Shown here piece after piece: positions 17,913 to 25,997 of a stretch of 62,135 bases of DNA. A program made the position numbers and the translations under genes. The notes below the pieces were generated by a model that had not been told where the DNA came from, did not search any database, and saw only the letters and a program-made list of their open reading frames with translations. The DNA lies in NCBI GenBank assembly GCA_009779755.1, contig WRDO01000017.1:1-62135 (forward strand), in the 5' to 3' direction. This DNA is from Defluviitaleaceae bacterium. GTDB lineage: Bacteria; Bacillota; Clostridia; Lachnospirales; WQUN01. The number at the start of each line of letters is the position of its first letter. Position 1 is the stretch's first letter.

Positions 17913-18796
17913 TCGATTCACGTTGCGGATTACCCTGCACCGGCTGCCCGTGGAAGGAATCCCACGGTTGCGGCGGTTGTATCGAAACCAACGGCAACCC
18001 CTTTCACGGCAAATGTCCGATTGCCCAATGCTGCCAATGCAAGGGGCTGACGCATTGCGGCGAATGTGACATCATGCCTTGCGAGGCATTATACGAATAT
18101 TCCTACCTCGACCCGGAACACGGCGACAAGCCGCAAGGCAAGCGTGTGGAAAATACCCGCCGCTGGGCAGCGGAAAGCGGAAAACATAAATGGCATAAGG
18201 TTCTGCTTACCGACAGCGGGTGGTACAGCGATTACACCGAATTCAGCAAACGGACCGTAAAACAAGGTATCCTCGACCGCTTCCTGTCCATGTTGGACAA
18301 ACCCGCCGCACAAACGCGTGTCCTTTTTATCCCCACGGCGGCGCACCGCTTCGAATATTACCCCGCCGCCGGCGCGTGCTTCGCCGAATTGCTAAGCGCG
18401 GGGATTATGCCCAACAATATTAAAATCCACGACATCGACGGCACGCTGACCTTGGAAGAAGCGATGGCCTTCGACGTAATCTACGTGACGGGCGGTAATA
18501 CAAGGCACCTGCTTAACCGCGTTAAGGAATTCAAATTTGACGAAATTATCAAGCAAATGGTGTACGCGAACAAGGTATACGTCGGCGCGAGTGCGGGCAG
18601 CCTGATCGCCACCCCCAACATCGGTGAACCGTACGACAAGGAAACATCGGGCTTATGTTTAATCAACGCGTACATTACCGTGCATTGCGAAAAAGGTACG
18701 GAAGCAAGGACAGACCTGCCGTTGCCTCACATCCCGCTGACCGACAACCAAGCCGTGGAGGTACGCTGGGACGGGTATGAAATAATTGAGGGATAG
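17909..18796 (+). CDS. Fusion of a DUF3795 cysteine-rich domain and a peptidase E (S51)-like domain
   Basis: Residues 1-60 hold twelve cysteines (6, 10, 13, 21, 24, 36, 41, 42, 44, 50, 53, 58), arranged as in DUF3795 metal-binding domains. From about residue 90 the protein resembles S51 peptidases (PepE and cyanophycinase relatives): RVLFIPTAA, IYVTGGNTRHLL and the nucleophile elbow VGASAGSLI. The DNA is continuous and in frame, so this looks like a real fusion. It is translationally coupled to the PNPOx-like gene. A DUF3795 domain beside a type-1 amidotransferase-like peptidase could mean metal- or redox-controlled hydrolysis, but that is inference. Confidence 0.8.
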   Translation: MIDSRCGLPCTGCPWKESHGCGGCIETNGNPFHGKCPIAQCCQCKGLTHCGECDIMPCEALYEYSYLDPEHGDKPQGKRVENTRRWAAESGKHKWHKVLLTDSGWYSDYTEFSKRTVKQGILDRFLSMLDKPAAQTRVLFIPTAAHRFEYYPAAGACFAELLSAGIMPNNIKIHDIDGTLTLEEAMAFDVIYVTGGNTRHLLNRVKEFKFDEIIKQMVYANKVYVGASAGSLIATPNIGEPYDKETSGLCLINAYITVHCEKGTEARTDLPLPHIPLTDNQAVEVRWDGYEIIEG

Positions 18797-18850
18797 GCAT
18801 TATGAGTTAGGAATTTATGGATTAAGAATTAATAATTCGAAAGTAAAAGA
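18797..18850. repeat. Low-complexity AT-rich spacer with GAATTA-type degenerate repeats
   Basis: The spacer repeats variants of GAGTTAGGAATT, GGATTAAGAATT and AATAATTCG. Such decayed short-period repeats occur between genes in many bacteria. I see no promoter or gene in it. Confidence 0.4.
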
Positions 18851-18864
18851 TAGGAATGATAGCG

Positions 18865-19545
18865 ATGGATATAATCCGTAATTACAACGATTTCGTGGAG
18901 GTCCTGCTGCGTGCGGGGTTTTCCATGAGCTACGGCAACGCGGAGGGGGTTTTCTGCCTCATGCCATGGAATTGGAACGATCCACCACCTTATGATACGC
19001 CTGTGCGCTACCATACCGGCGACCCCGATACCGACCCGTGGGCGTGGCGCATCCGCGTGCTGACGGAACGCGACGATATCGCCTACGGCAAGCTGTTCTT
19101 TAAAAAGAGCGGATACATCACGCGGGAATGGTATCCCTATTTTCTTGCGGCGCGGCGCGGGGGCATGGAATTTGCCGAAGCGTACGAAAGCGGTACGATT
19201 TCATACGCGGCGAAGCGGATATATGACGCGGTTTCGGCACACGGCACCCTTCCCTTGCCCGCCATCAAAAAAATCGGCGGTTTCGCTCCGTCGGACAAGT
19301 CCGCTTTCGACTCCGCCCTAACGGAATTGCAAATGAAAATGTACCTGACCATCTGCGGGGAACACGAGGAAGTGAACTGGCCGTCAAACGTGCTATGTAC
19401 AACGGAGCATTTTTTTGGTATAGATGTATTCGAAGAGGCTGCGTCGATCCCTCCCGAACAAGCCGTGGAGAAAATCCGGGAGCGGATATTGGAATTAAAC
19501 CCCGCCGCCGCCGAAAAAAGAATCAATAAGTTTATCCGAGGATGA
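18865..19545 (+). CDS. AlkZ-related protein
   Basis: The protein resembles shortened relatives of the AlkZ/YcaQ DNA glycosylase family that occur in Firmicutes. Recognisable stretches are the N-terminal GFCLMP-like FCLMPWN and the helical segment KKIGGFAPSDKSAFDSALTE, which resembles winged-helix recognition helices. The QxQ-type catalytic motif of true AlkZ is not evident, so repair activity is uncertain. The ATG at 18865 has AGGA about 9 nt upstream; the ATG at 18856 is an alternative. The stop is 6 bp before the next gene's start. Confidence 0.65.
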   Translation: MDIIRNYNDFVEVLLRAGFSMSYGNAEGVFCLMPWNWNDPPPYDTPVRYHTGDPDTDPWAWRIRVLTERDDIAYGKLFFKKSGYITREWYPYFLAARRGGMEFAEAYESGTISYAAKRIYDAVSAHGTLPLPAIKKIGGFAPSDKSAFDSALTELQMKMYLTICGEHEEVNWPSNVLCTTEHFFGIDVFEEAASIPPEQAVEKIRERILELNPAAAEKRINKFIRG

Positions 19546-19551
19546 GCATAT

Positions 19552-20517
19552 GTGAAACAATGGTACGCAAGCGTCAATTATGGACTGGAGGATGTTTGCG
19601 CAAAAATCATTGGGCACCACGGCGCGAAGGATATCAAAACCCTCGACAGCGCGCTGGTGTTTTCGTGCGAAAACGAAATAAATAATAAATGCATTAATAA
19701 TTTATTTTTAATCATGACAAATTATTTTTGCGAGGACATTACCGCCGCCGCGAAGCAATTATTCAGGAAACGCTTCAACTTCCCCAAGTTAAACGGGCGG
19801 AGCTTTCGCGTCGTGGTGATGGATTGCGGAAAATTATGCGCCATCCCCGCAAAAATTATGGAGGAATTGGAAAAAATTATTTCTTACAAAACCAACCTTT
19901 CCCCCAACCGCGCCAACCCCGATATTGAATTGTGGCTTAACCGCAGGAACGATTCCGCGGTTTTTTTTATGCTGCGGATGAAAAAGCACGCTTCGTTTGA
20001 TAAGACACTAAAAAAAGGCGAGTTGCGTCCCGATATCGTTAGCGTGATGCTGCATGAAGCGGGGCTTGAAAAGGATTTTGTCGTCGTTGATTTATTCGGC
20101 GGGTGGGGTGCGATCGCCGCGGCGGTGATTGAAAGCGGAAATTATAAAAAAATATATTCCGGCGATAATAACGACGCGTGTGTGGCACACCAAAAAAATA
20201 GATTAAAAAAGAATAAAAATTGTTTTATTAATCATTGGGACGCGCGTAAAACCCCATTGGGGGACAAATCCGTCGATGCTATCATCACCGACCCCCCTTG
20301 GGGGGAGTTTGAAAATATTAATATAAATATATTTTATAATGAATTTATCAATGAAGCCGCGCGCATTTTAAAGCCGGGCGGGGCGTTCGTATTCTTAACG
20401 TCCGCGCTTGATGAGGCACAGCAGGCGCTTGATGCGAACGGATTTACCCATTCGAATATCCCGACGAAGATAAACGGAAAAAATACATATTTATTTACCG
20501 CAAAAAATAATTTATAA
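19552..20517 (+). CDS. THUMP-type RNA methyltransferase (UPF0020/Trm11-like)
   Basis: The N-terminal half (about 1-130) looks like a THUMP RNA-binding region. The C-terminal half is a Rossmann-fold methyltransferase with motif I VVDLFGGWGAIAAAV and the N6-methyltransferase-type motif IV DPPWG. Together they suggest modification of a guanine or adenine in tRNA or rRNA. The start is a GTG at 19552, with GAGG about 11 nt upstream inside the end of the preceding gene. Homopolymer-rich codons (AAA, ATT) make it more AT-rich than its neighbours. The exact target cannot be assigned. Confidence 0.8.
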   Translation: MKQWYASVNYGLEDVCAKIIGHHGAKDIKTLDSALVFSCENEINNKCINNLFLIMTNYFCEDITAAAKQLFRKRFNFPKLNGRSFRVVVMDCGKLCAIPAKIMEELEKIISYKTNLSPNRANPDIELWLNRRNDSAVFFMLRMKKHASFDKTLKKGELRPDIVSVMLHEAGLEKDFVVVDLFGGWGAIAAAVIESGNYKKIYSGDNNDACVAHQKNRLKKNKNCFINHWDARKTPLGDKSVDAIITDPPWGEFENININIFYNEFINEAARILKPGGAFVFLTSALDEAQQALDANGFTHSNIPTKINGKNTYLFTAKNNL

Positions 20518-20518
20518 T
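20513..20518 (+). promoter_or_regulatory. Possible -10 box of a leaderless thiN transcript
   Basis: A perfect TATAAT ends 7 nt before the ATG at 20526 and no Shine-Dalgarno site is present. The -35 region (20490-20495, TTTATT) is weak. Confidence 0.4.
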
Positions 20519-20525
20519 TATTTTT

Positions 20526-21266
20526 ATGCATATCGTTATTATCGCAAACGGGACAATCGAAAATTACCTTGTGGCGCGTGAAAGGATAATCGGTTCCGAT
20601 TATTTTATCGCTTGCGACGGCGGGCTGCGGCATTTCCCGTTGTTGGGGTTAACGCCCGATTGCATTATCGGTGATTTTGATTCCGCTCCGCCGGATTTGC
20701 TCGCCGATTACCGTGCGCGGGGTGTTCCTGTTGTTTCTTATCCTTCGGAAAAAGATGAGACCGATTTAGAGCTTGCCGTAGCGCACGCAGTTGCGCTTAG
20801 CCCCGGGGGCGAGGAGTTCGGCGGTTGCACTCCCTCCGGACGAATGCAAAGACATTCGTCAGCGAAGTCGGTCGTAGCAACCGCCGAACCCTTCGCCCCC
20901 TGCTCGATCGTAATTTTGGGTGCGCTTGGCGGCCGTATCGATCATGCTTTGGCTAATTTGCATGTGTTGGCGCAAACGGGCAGCGTATCTGCCGAGATAT
21001 GGGACGAATCGACGAGTATACGGTTGATAAAAGACGAAGTCATTCTCAGCCGCCGATGCCTAACCGGGGGGCTGCGTTACGCTACACTTTCCCTGATCCC
21101 CCTTACCACCGAAGTCACGGGTATCACTACCCGCGGGTTGGCTTATCCCCTTACGGACGGTACCCTTCGCGCGGGGGAAACATGCGGCGTCAGTAATGAG
21201 TTTACCGCTGATATCGCTGAAATTTCCATAAAAAGCGGCTTGTTGCTTGCTGTTTTATGTAAATGA
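20526..21266 (+). CDS. thiN: Thiamine diphosphokinase
   Basis: The enzyme transfers pyrophosphate from ATP to thiamine, giving thiamine diphosphate. The active-site motifs are intact: ACDGGLRHFPLLGLTPDCIIGDFDS, EKDETDLELAVAHA and ILGALGGRIDHALANL. Between the last two, residues 94-125 are an extra 32-residue loop encoded by a palindromic element (20805-20900). It lies between a helix and a strand, where an added loop should be tolerated. The gene has no ribosome binding site and may be translated from a leaderless mRNA. Confidence 0.93.
   Translation: MHIVIIANGTIENYLVARERIIGSDYFIACDGGLRHFPLLGLTPDCIIGDFDSAPPDLLADYRARGVPVVSYPSEKDETDLELAVAHAVALSPGGEEFGGCTPSGRMQRHSSAKSVVATAEPFAPCSIVILGALGGRIDHALANLHVLAQTGSVSAEIWDESTSIRLIKDEVILSRRCLTGGLRYATLSLIPLTTEVTGITTRGLAYPLTDGTLRAGETCGVSNEFTADIAEISIKSGLLLAVLCK
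20805..20900. repeat. In-frame palindromic element inside thiN with a nested hairpin (RPE-like)
   Basis: The 24-nt arms at 20805-20828 and 20877-20900 are inverted copies (22 of 24 positions). The element starts on a codon boundary and is 96 nt long, exactly 32 codons. A second perfect hairpin sits in the loop (arms 20839-20846 and 20853-20860). On the minus strand the loop carries ACGACCGACTTCGC and GGGAGTGCAACC, both found in the lysA element, so this copy is inserted in the opposite orientation. Confidence 0.85.
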
Positions 21267-21409
21267 TTATCTTAGAGCGCTGGGGAATGGAAAATGGTGA
21301 ACGGAACTCTGATACAAGTCGATATTATCAAGATTAATCTTAATCCAAAATTGGGGCACGAACAACAAGGTTATCGTCCTCATATAAATTTACATTTTCG
21401 GAGGTTGTT

Positions 21410-22141
21410 ATGAAAATAGAAAATCAATTGGAGCAGATTGCAAAATCCTATGACAGACACGTCTTTGAACATGGAAAAAAGGACGGTCTTTCATACGATA
21501 ACTTACCGGATTATATTACAAACCACCCGGACTATCCGCATAGAGTTAAAGACAATAAAAGTGATTGGGAAGAGGTCAGACGTAAAAAACTTAAAGATTA
21601 TTTATCCCCTACCCAAAATATGAAATTTATCCACTTTGGTTGTAACTTGAGCTTAATGCTTAAAGGTTATGACAAATGGGCGTCAACATATTTCGGCGTT
21701 GATATTAGCAAGGAAACCATTCATCTGCTTTACAAATATATTGTGGAAAACAGTTTGTCAATCGGCTCTTTGTACTGCGGAAGTGTACATGAAACACCAT
21801 TTGCCGAAAGCTATTTTGACATCGGGGATTGCATTGGTGTTCTTGAATATTTTGAAAGAGATTTTGTCTTAAAAGTAATTCAAGAATTTCACCGATTGAT
21901 GAAACCCAACGGCAAACTCGTGCTTGATATTCCAAATATTTTAAGCCCAAGCGGACGGTCGGCAATGATGGTGGAGGAATATATGGGGCGACCTGATAAA
22001 TTTGATATGCTGCCACAAGAATTTGAAGATTTATTAAAAGACTATTTTGAAATAGAAGATTCGGACATGATTTCCGCTAAAAGTCGTGGGGAAAGTTATA
22101 TGGGGAGTATGTGTTACTACTTTTTGAAATGTAAAAAATAA
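21410..22141 (+). CDS. Class I SAM-dependent methyltransferase
   Basis: This is a 243-residue Methyltransf_11-type protein. Motif I is degenerate (FIHFGCNLSLMLKGYDKWASTYFGVDIS). The motif IV region reads FDIGDCIGVLEYFERD and a post-motif helix KPNGKLVLDIPN follows. The gene is clearly more AT-rich than its surroundings (roughly 37% GC against about 50%). It has an independent GGAGG site and is flanked by AT-rich spacers, which suggests recent acquisition. Spacer 21267-21409 contains a 12-bp palindrome AAGATTAATCTT (21330-21341). The substrate is unknown. Confidence 0.8.
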   Translation: MKIENQLEQIAKSYDRHVFEHGKKDGLSYDNLPDYITNHPDYPHRVKDNKSDWEEVRRKKLKDYLSPTQNMKFIHFGCNLSLMLKGYDKWASTYFGVDISKETIHLLYKYIVENSLSIGSLYCGSVHETPFAESYFDIGDCIGVLEYFERDFVLKVIQEFHRLMKPNGKLVLDIPNILSPSGRSAMMVEEYMGRPDKFDMLPQEFEDLLKDYFEIEDSDMISAKSRGESYMGSMCYYFLKCKK

Positions 22142-22168
22142 TCTACCGAAAATAATCATTATATGTAG

Positions 22169-22182
22169 TATGTTATAACATA
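22169..22182. promoter_or_regulatory. 14-bp perfect palindrome upstream of the ABC exporter operon
   Basis: TATGTTATAACATA reads the same on both strands and lies about 80 bp before the ABC ATPase start. It has the size of a dimeric repressor site. No cognate regulator gene is adjacent. Confidence 0.4.
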
Positions 22183-22263
22183 ACGTAAGGATCAACATAA
22201 AACATCACTACTGTTAAATTTATTCTTTTTTACGTATCCAACACTTCGCCGGGGAGCCTTTTA

Positions 22264-23061
22264 ATGATTACCCTGCAAGGTATAAATAAAACCTTCCGGA
22301 TAGCAAAACGCCAAGCGGGCTTTAGCCGCGCGTTTCGGGCACTTTTTTCGCACGAGTACGAAACCGTGCACGCGTTGAAAGATGTTACCTTTTCCATCCG
22401 CCCCGGCGAAATGGTGGGTTACATAGGTCCCAACGGCGCGGGCAAAAGCACCACGATTAAAATTATGTGCGGCGTACTGACCCCCGACGGCGGCGAATGT
22501 CAAATCAACGGGCGCACCCCTTGGCGCGAACGCGTGGCGCACGTACGTGAAATCGGCGTGGTTTTCGGCCAGCGGAGCCAATTGTGGTGGGACGTACCCG
22601 TCATCGACAGCTTCGAATTGATCCGCGATATTTATAAAACGGACGCAAAGGTATATAAAAGGAACCTCTGTGAGCTTACGGAGCTGCTTGACCTTTCGGA
22701 AACCATAAAAACCCCCGCGCGGACGTTAAGTCTGGGCCAACGGATGCGTTGCGAAATCGCGGCGAGTTTATTACACGACCCGAAAATTTTATTTTTGGAC
22801 GAGCCGACCATCGGCTTGGATGCCGTATCCAAGCTCGCGGTGCGGCAATTCATCAAACGCTTAAACGCCGAACGCGGCACGACGGTGCTGCTCACCACCC
22901 ACGACATGCAGGACATCGAAGCTCTGACCGAACGGATTATTTTAATCGGGAAAGGACAAATCTTGTTGGACGGCAGCCTTTCGGAGCTAAAGGAACGTGC
23001 GCCGGAAGGTGCAAATGACGAGGAAATGGTCGCCGCGCTGTACAGGGAATACGAAATATGA
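22264..23061 (+). CDS. ABC-2 exporter ATP-binding protein
   Basis: The nucleotide-binding subunit has Walker A GPNGAGKSTTIK, a signature loop TLSLGQRMRCEIAASLL and Walker B ILFLDEPTIGLD, followed by the H-loop LLTTHDM. The subfamily matches COG4586, which pairs with two ABC-2 permeases of the kind that follow here. GGGGAG lies 8 nt before the ATG. The end overlaps the first permease at ATGA. The exported substrate is unknown; homologous systems are annotated as drug or lipid exporters. Confidence 0.92.
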   Translation: MITLQGINKTFRIAKRQAGFSRAFRALFSHEYETVHALKDVTFSIRPGEMVGYIGPNGAGKSTTIKIMCGVLTPDGGECQINGRTPWRERVAHVREIGVVFGQRSQLWWDVPVIDSFELIRDIYKTDAKVYKRNLCELTELLDLSETIKTPARTLSLGQRMRCEIAASLLHDPKILFLDEPTIGLDAVSKLAVRQFIKRLNAERGTTVLLTTHDMQDIEALTERIILIGKGQILLDGSLSELKERAPEGANDEEMVAALYREYEI

Positions 23062-23858
23062 TGTATCGGGCTTTGTTCCGTATCCGTTTTACTAATTCCT
23101 TGCAATACCGGGCGGCGGCGTTAGCCGGGCTAACGACGCAATTCGCTTGGGGTTTTATGTATGTTTTGGCTTTCGCCGCGTTTTACCGAAGCAACCCTGC
23201 CGCGTTCCCCATGACATTCCAACAAACCGTTTCCTACATATGGATGCAACAGGCGTTTATCGCGATATTTTTTATATGGATGTACGACAATTCCATTTTC
23301 GAGGCCATCGAAAGCGGGCAGATTTCCTACGAATTGGTGCGTCCGATGGATTTGTACAACCGATGGTTTACGATGACCACCGCCAACCGTTTGTCGCGGG
23401 CGGTTTTGCGGTGTTTGCCGATTCTAATCGTGGCGTTTGTCCTACCCGAGCCGTATCGCCTTGTTTTTCCCGGAGAATGGGCGCGGTTGGGATTGTTTGT
23501 ATTAAGTATGGTGCTTTCCCTTGGCGTGGTGGTGAGCTTCTCCATGTTGATTTATATTTCCGCGTTTTCCACGATTAACAGCATAGGGACACGAATTGTA
23601 GTGGGAGTTGCGGGGGATTTCCTTGCGGGAGGTTATATCCCGATTCCGTTTTTCCCTGATGCGTTGCGTATCGCGGTGGAGTTGTCGCCCTTCGGCGCGA
23701 TGCAGAACATGCCCTTATTAATTTACAGCGGATATTTGACGGGTAGTGCGTTGGCGCGGGGAATGCTGTTGCAAGTATTTTGGGTGGTTATTTTGGTGTG
23801 CGTCGGACGGGTGTTATTGAATCGGGCGTTAAAACGCGTCGTTGTGCAGGGGGGCTAA
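23058..23858 (+). CDS. ABC-2 family permease, first subunit
   Basis: The 266-residue protein has six predicted transmembrane segments and the COG4587 layout. The N-terminus MMYRALFRIRFTNSLQYRAAALAG is followed by alternating hydrophobic helices, and the segment GDFLAGGYIPIPFFPDALR is typical of the family. It is coupled to the ATPase gene by ATGA and is followed immediately by the second permease. The two probably form a heterodimeric channel. Confidence 0.88.
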   Translation: MMYRALFRIRFTNSLQYRAAALAGLTTQFAWGFMYVLAFAAFYRSNPAAFPMTFQQTVSYIWMQQAFIAIFFIWMYDNSIFEAIESGQISYELVRPMDLYNRWFTMTTANRLSRAVLRCLPILIVAFVLPEPYRLVFPGEWARLGLFVLSMVLSLGVVVSFSMLIYISAFSTINSIGTRIVVGVAGDFLAGGYIPIPFFPDALRIAVELSPFGAMQNMPLLIYSGYLTGSALARGMLLQVFWVVILVCVGRVLLNRALKRVVVQGG

Positions 23859-23859
23859 A

Positions 23860-24636
23860 ATGCGGCTGTATATAAAATATTTTTCCGTGCATATCAAAAG
23901 CCAAATGCAATATAAAACCTCGTTTTTCTTCACTACGACGGGGCAATTTTTGGTGGCCTTCGCCACTTTCCTGAGCATTCATTTCCTGTTCGACCGCTTC
24001 GACTCCGTGGGTGGGTTTTATTATGAAGAAGTGTTGATTTGCTTTTCCGTGATGATTATGGCGTTTTCGATATCGGAATTGATTGGGCGTGGCTTCGACC
24101 GTTTCCCCATGTTGTTAGGCAACGGCGGGTTTGACCGCGCTTTGGTGCGCCCGCGCAACGTCGTGTTTCAAGTGTTGGCTTCGCAGGTCGAATTTTCACG
24201 GCTCGGGCGTTTCGTACAAGCGGTGGCGATACTGGTTTATGCGCTGCCCCGCAGCGGGATTGATTGGACATGGGATAAAATCCTAACGCTAACGCTGATG
24301 ATAACTTGCGGTTCCGTTTTGTTTTTCGGGCTTTTTGTTTTATACGCCGCGTTCTCTTTTTTTACAATCGAAGGTTTGGAATTCATGAATATCCTAACCG
24401 ACGGCGGGCGCGAACACGGTCGCCTGCCCTTCAGCGTATACGGCGAAGGCGTGCTCAAATTCCTCACCTATGTTGTGCCGTTGGCGTTAATCCAGTATTA
24501 TCCTTTATTGTACCTCGTGGGCCGCGAAGAAAGTATTTTGTACGCGTTGACGCCTGTACTTGCGTTGGCGTTTTTATTGCCGTGCTGGGGGTTCTTCCGT
24601 TTCGGCCTGCGGCATTACAAATCCACGGGGTCATAA
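23860..24636 (+). CDS. ABC-2 family permease, second subunit (COG3694-like)
   Basis: This 258-residue protein has about six transmembrane segments. The N-terminus MRLYIKYFSVHIKSQMQYKTSFF resembles COG3694 permeases that partner the two preceding proteins. The ATG at 23860 is preceded by GGGGGG and lies 1 bp after the upstream stop. An in-frame TTG at 23842 is an unlikely longer start. The gene closes the three-gene exporter operon. Confidence 0.88.
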   Translation: MRLYIKYFSVHIKSQMQYKTSFFFTTTGQFLVAFATFLSIHFLFDRFDSVGGFYYEEVLICFSVMIMAFSISELIGRGFDRFPMLLGNGGFDRALVRPRNVVFQVLASQVEFSRLGRFVQAVAILVYALPRSGIDWTWDKILTLTLMITCGSVLFFGLFVLYAAFSFFTIEGLEFMNILTDGGREHGRLPFSVYGEGVLKFLTYVVPLALIQYYPLLYLVGREESILYALTPVLALAFLLPCWGFFRFGLRHYKSTGS

Positions 24637-24674
24637 TCATTCATAACATAACCCCAAAAGGAGTTTAAGCACCC

Positions 24675-25970
24675 ATGTTTCCCAATAAAATCACCCCCCA
24701 ATCTCTAATCGAAACCTACGGCTCGCCCCTATACGTATACGACGAGCGCACCTTCCGCGAAAAATGCCGCGCAATGAAGGCTTTCTGCCCCTATCCGCAC
24801 TACCAAGTCAACTACGCCATCAAAGCCAATTCCAACCTCACCCTGCTAAAAATCGCCCGCGAAGAAGGCCTGCGTACCGACGTAAGCAGCGCAGGCGAGG
24901 CGATAGCCGCGCTAACAGCGGGATTCCCCCCGGAGGACATCTTTTTTATCGTAAACAACGCCGCCCCCGACGAACTCCGCTTCGCCATCGAAAAAGGCTT
25001 ACCCGTAAGCGTGGACTCCCTTTCACAACTGGAAACGTACGGACAGCTATGCGCGGACACCAGGGAGGAAGAACGGTTGCAACGACCGACTTCGCCTTCA
25101 AGGGAGTGCAACCGTTCTTCCTCCCGGGGTTTCAAGGGTATTGGCGACATTTGCGTCCGCTTCAACACAGGCATAGGCGCAGGCCACCACCGAAAAGTAG
25201 TAACCGGCGGCGACGACACAAAATTCGGTGTATTACCCGGGGACATCCCCAAGGTTAAGGAATTATTAAATAAATATAACCTGCGCCTTGCGGGCATCAA
25301 CCACCACATCGGCTCGCAATACGCCCAAGAAATGTACCTTATCGGCGCGAAAGCTCTGATCGAAATCGCTCGCAGCTTCGACGACTTGGACTTCCTCGAC
25401 TTCGGCGGCGGGTTTTATATCCCGTACCACAAGATGGACGGGGAAAAACCCTTCGACCTAAAACCCGTAGGCGAAGAGCTCGCGCGTATGATGCATGATT
25501 TTTCCATCGAATACGGCAAACCCCTCACCTGCATGGTTGAACCGGGGCGTTACATCGCCGCCGAATGCGGGGTGCTGCTGGGTACGGTCACGTCCGTCAA
25601 GCAAATCGGCGCGGCGCATTACGCGGGGAGCGACCTCGGATTTTCAACGTTTGCGCGACCCACATTATATGATGCTTACCATGATATAAAAGTGTATCCC
25701 GAAGCGGCGGGGAAAGCACAAGTCACCCACCTCGTCGGCAACCAATGCGAAACGGGCGACTACATCGCCAAGAACCGCCCGCTTCCGCCGCTCGCCGAAG
25801 GTGACATCATCGCCGTTCAGGACGCGGGGGCTTACGGATATTCCATGGCGTCGCAATACAACATGCGGCCACGCCCTGCGGAGGCTTTGATTTGCGAAAA
25901 CGGCACGGTAAAATTAATCCGCCGCCGTGACACCTGCGAAGGAATGTTGGCGAACATGCAAGGCTTATGA
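24675..25970 (+). CDS. lysA: Diaminopimelate decarboxylase
   Basis: The PLP enzyme makes L-lysine from meso-diaminopimelate in the last step of the pathway. The PLP lysine lies in VNYAIKANSNLTLLKI. Other motifs are FGGGFYIPY, MVEPGRYIAAECG and the C-terminal VQDAGAYGYSMASQYN. Residues about 130-151 are an extra loop (EEERLQRPTSPSRECNRSSS) encoded by a palindromic element (25063-25125). It falls between a helix and the strand GIGDICVRFNTG. The remaining catalytic domains look complete, so activity is expected. AAGGAG precedes the ATG. Confidence 0.94.
   Translation: MFPNKITPQSLIETYGSPLYVYDERTFREKCRAMKAFCPYPHYQVNYAIKANSNLTLLKIAREEGLRTDVSSAGEAIAALTAGFPPEDIFFIVNNAAPDELRFAIEKGLPVSVDSLSQLETYGQLCADTREEERLQRPTSPSRECNRSSSRGFKGIGDICVRFNTGIGAGHHRKVVTGGDDTKFGVLPGDIPKVKELLNKYNLRLAGINHHIGSQYAQEMYLIGAKALIEIARSFDDLDFLDFGGGFYIPYHKMDGEKPFDLKPVGEELARMMHDFSIEYGKPLTCMVEPGRYIAAECGVLLGTVTSVKQIGAAHYAGSDLGFSTFARPTLYDAYHDIKVYPEAAGKAQVTHLVGNQCETGDYIAKNRPLPPLAEGDIIAVQDAGAYGYSMASQYNMRPRPAEALICENGTVKLIRRRDTCEGMLANMQGL
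25063..25125. repeat. In-frame palindromic element inside lysA (RPE-like)
   Basis: The 19-nt arms 25063-25081 and 25107-25125 are perfect inverted copies around a 25-nt loop. The element is 63 nt, exactly 21 codons. Its loop shares ACGACCGACTTCGC and GGGAGTGCAACC with the reverse strand of the thiN element, and CTTCAAG with the mfd element. Confidence 0.85.
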
Positions 25971-25997
25971 TAGTATGCAAAAAAGGAGTGAAAACGC

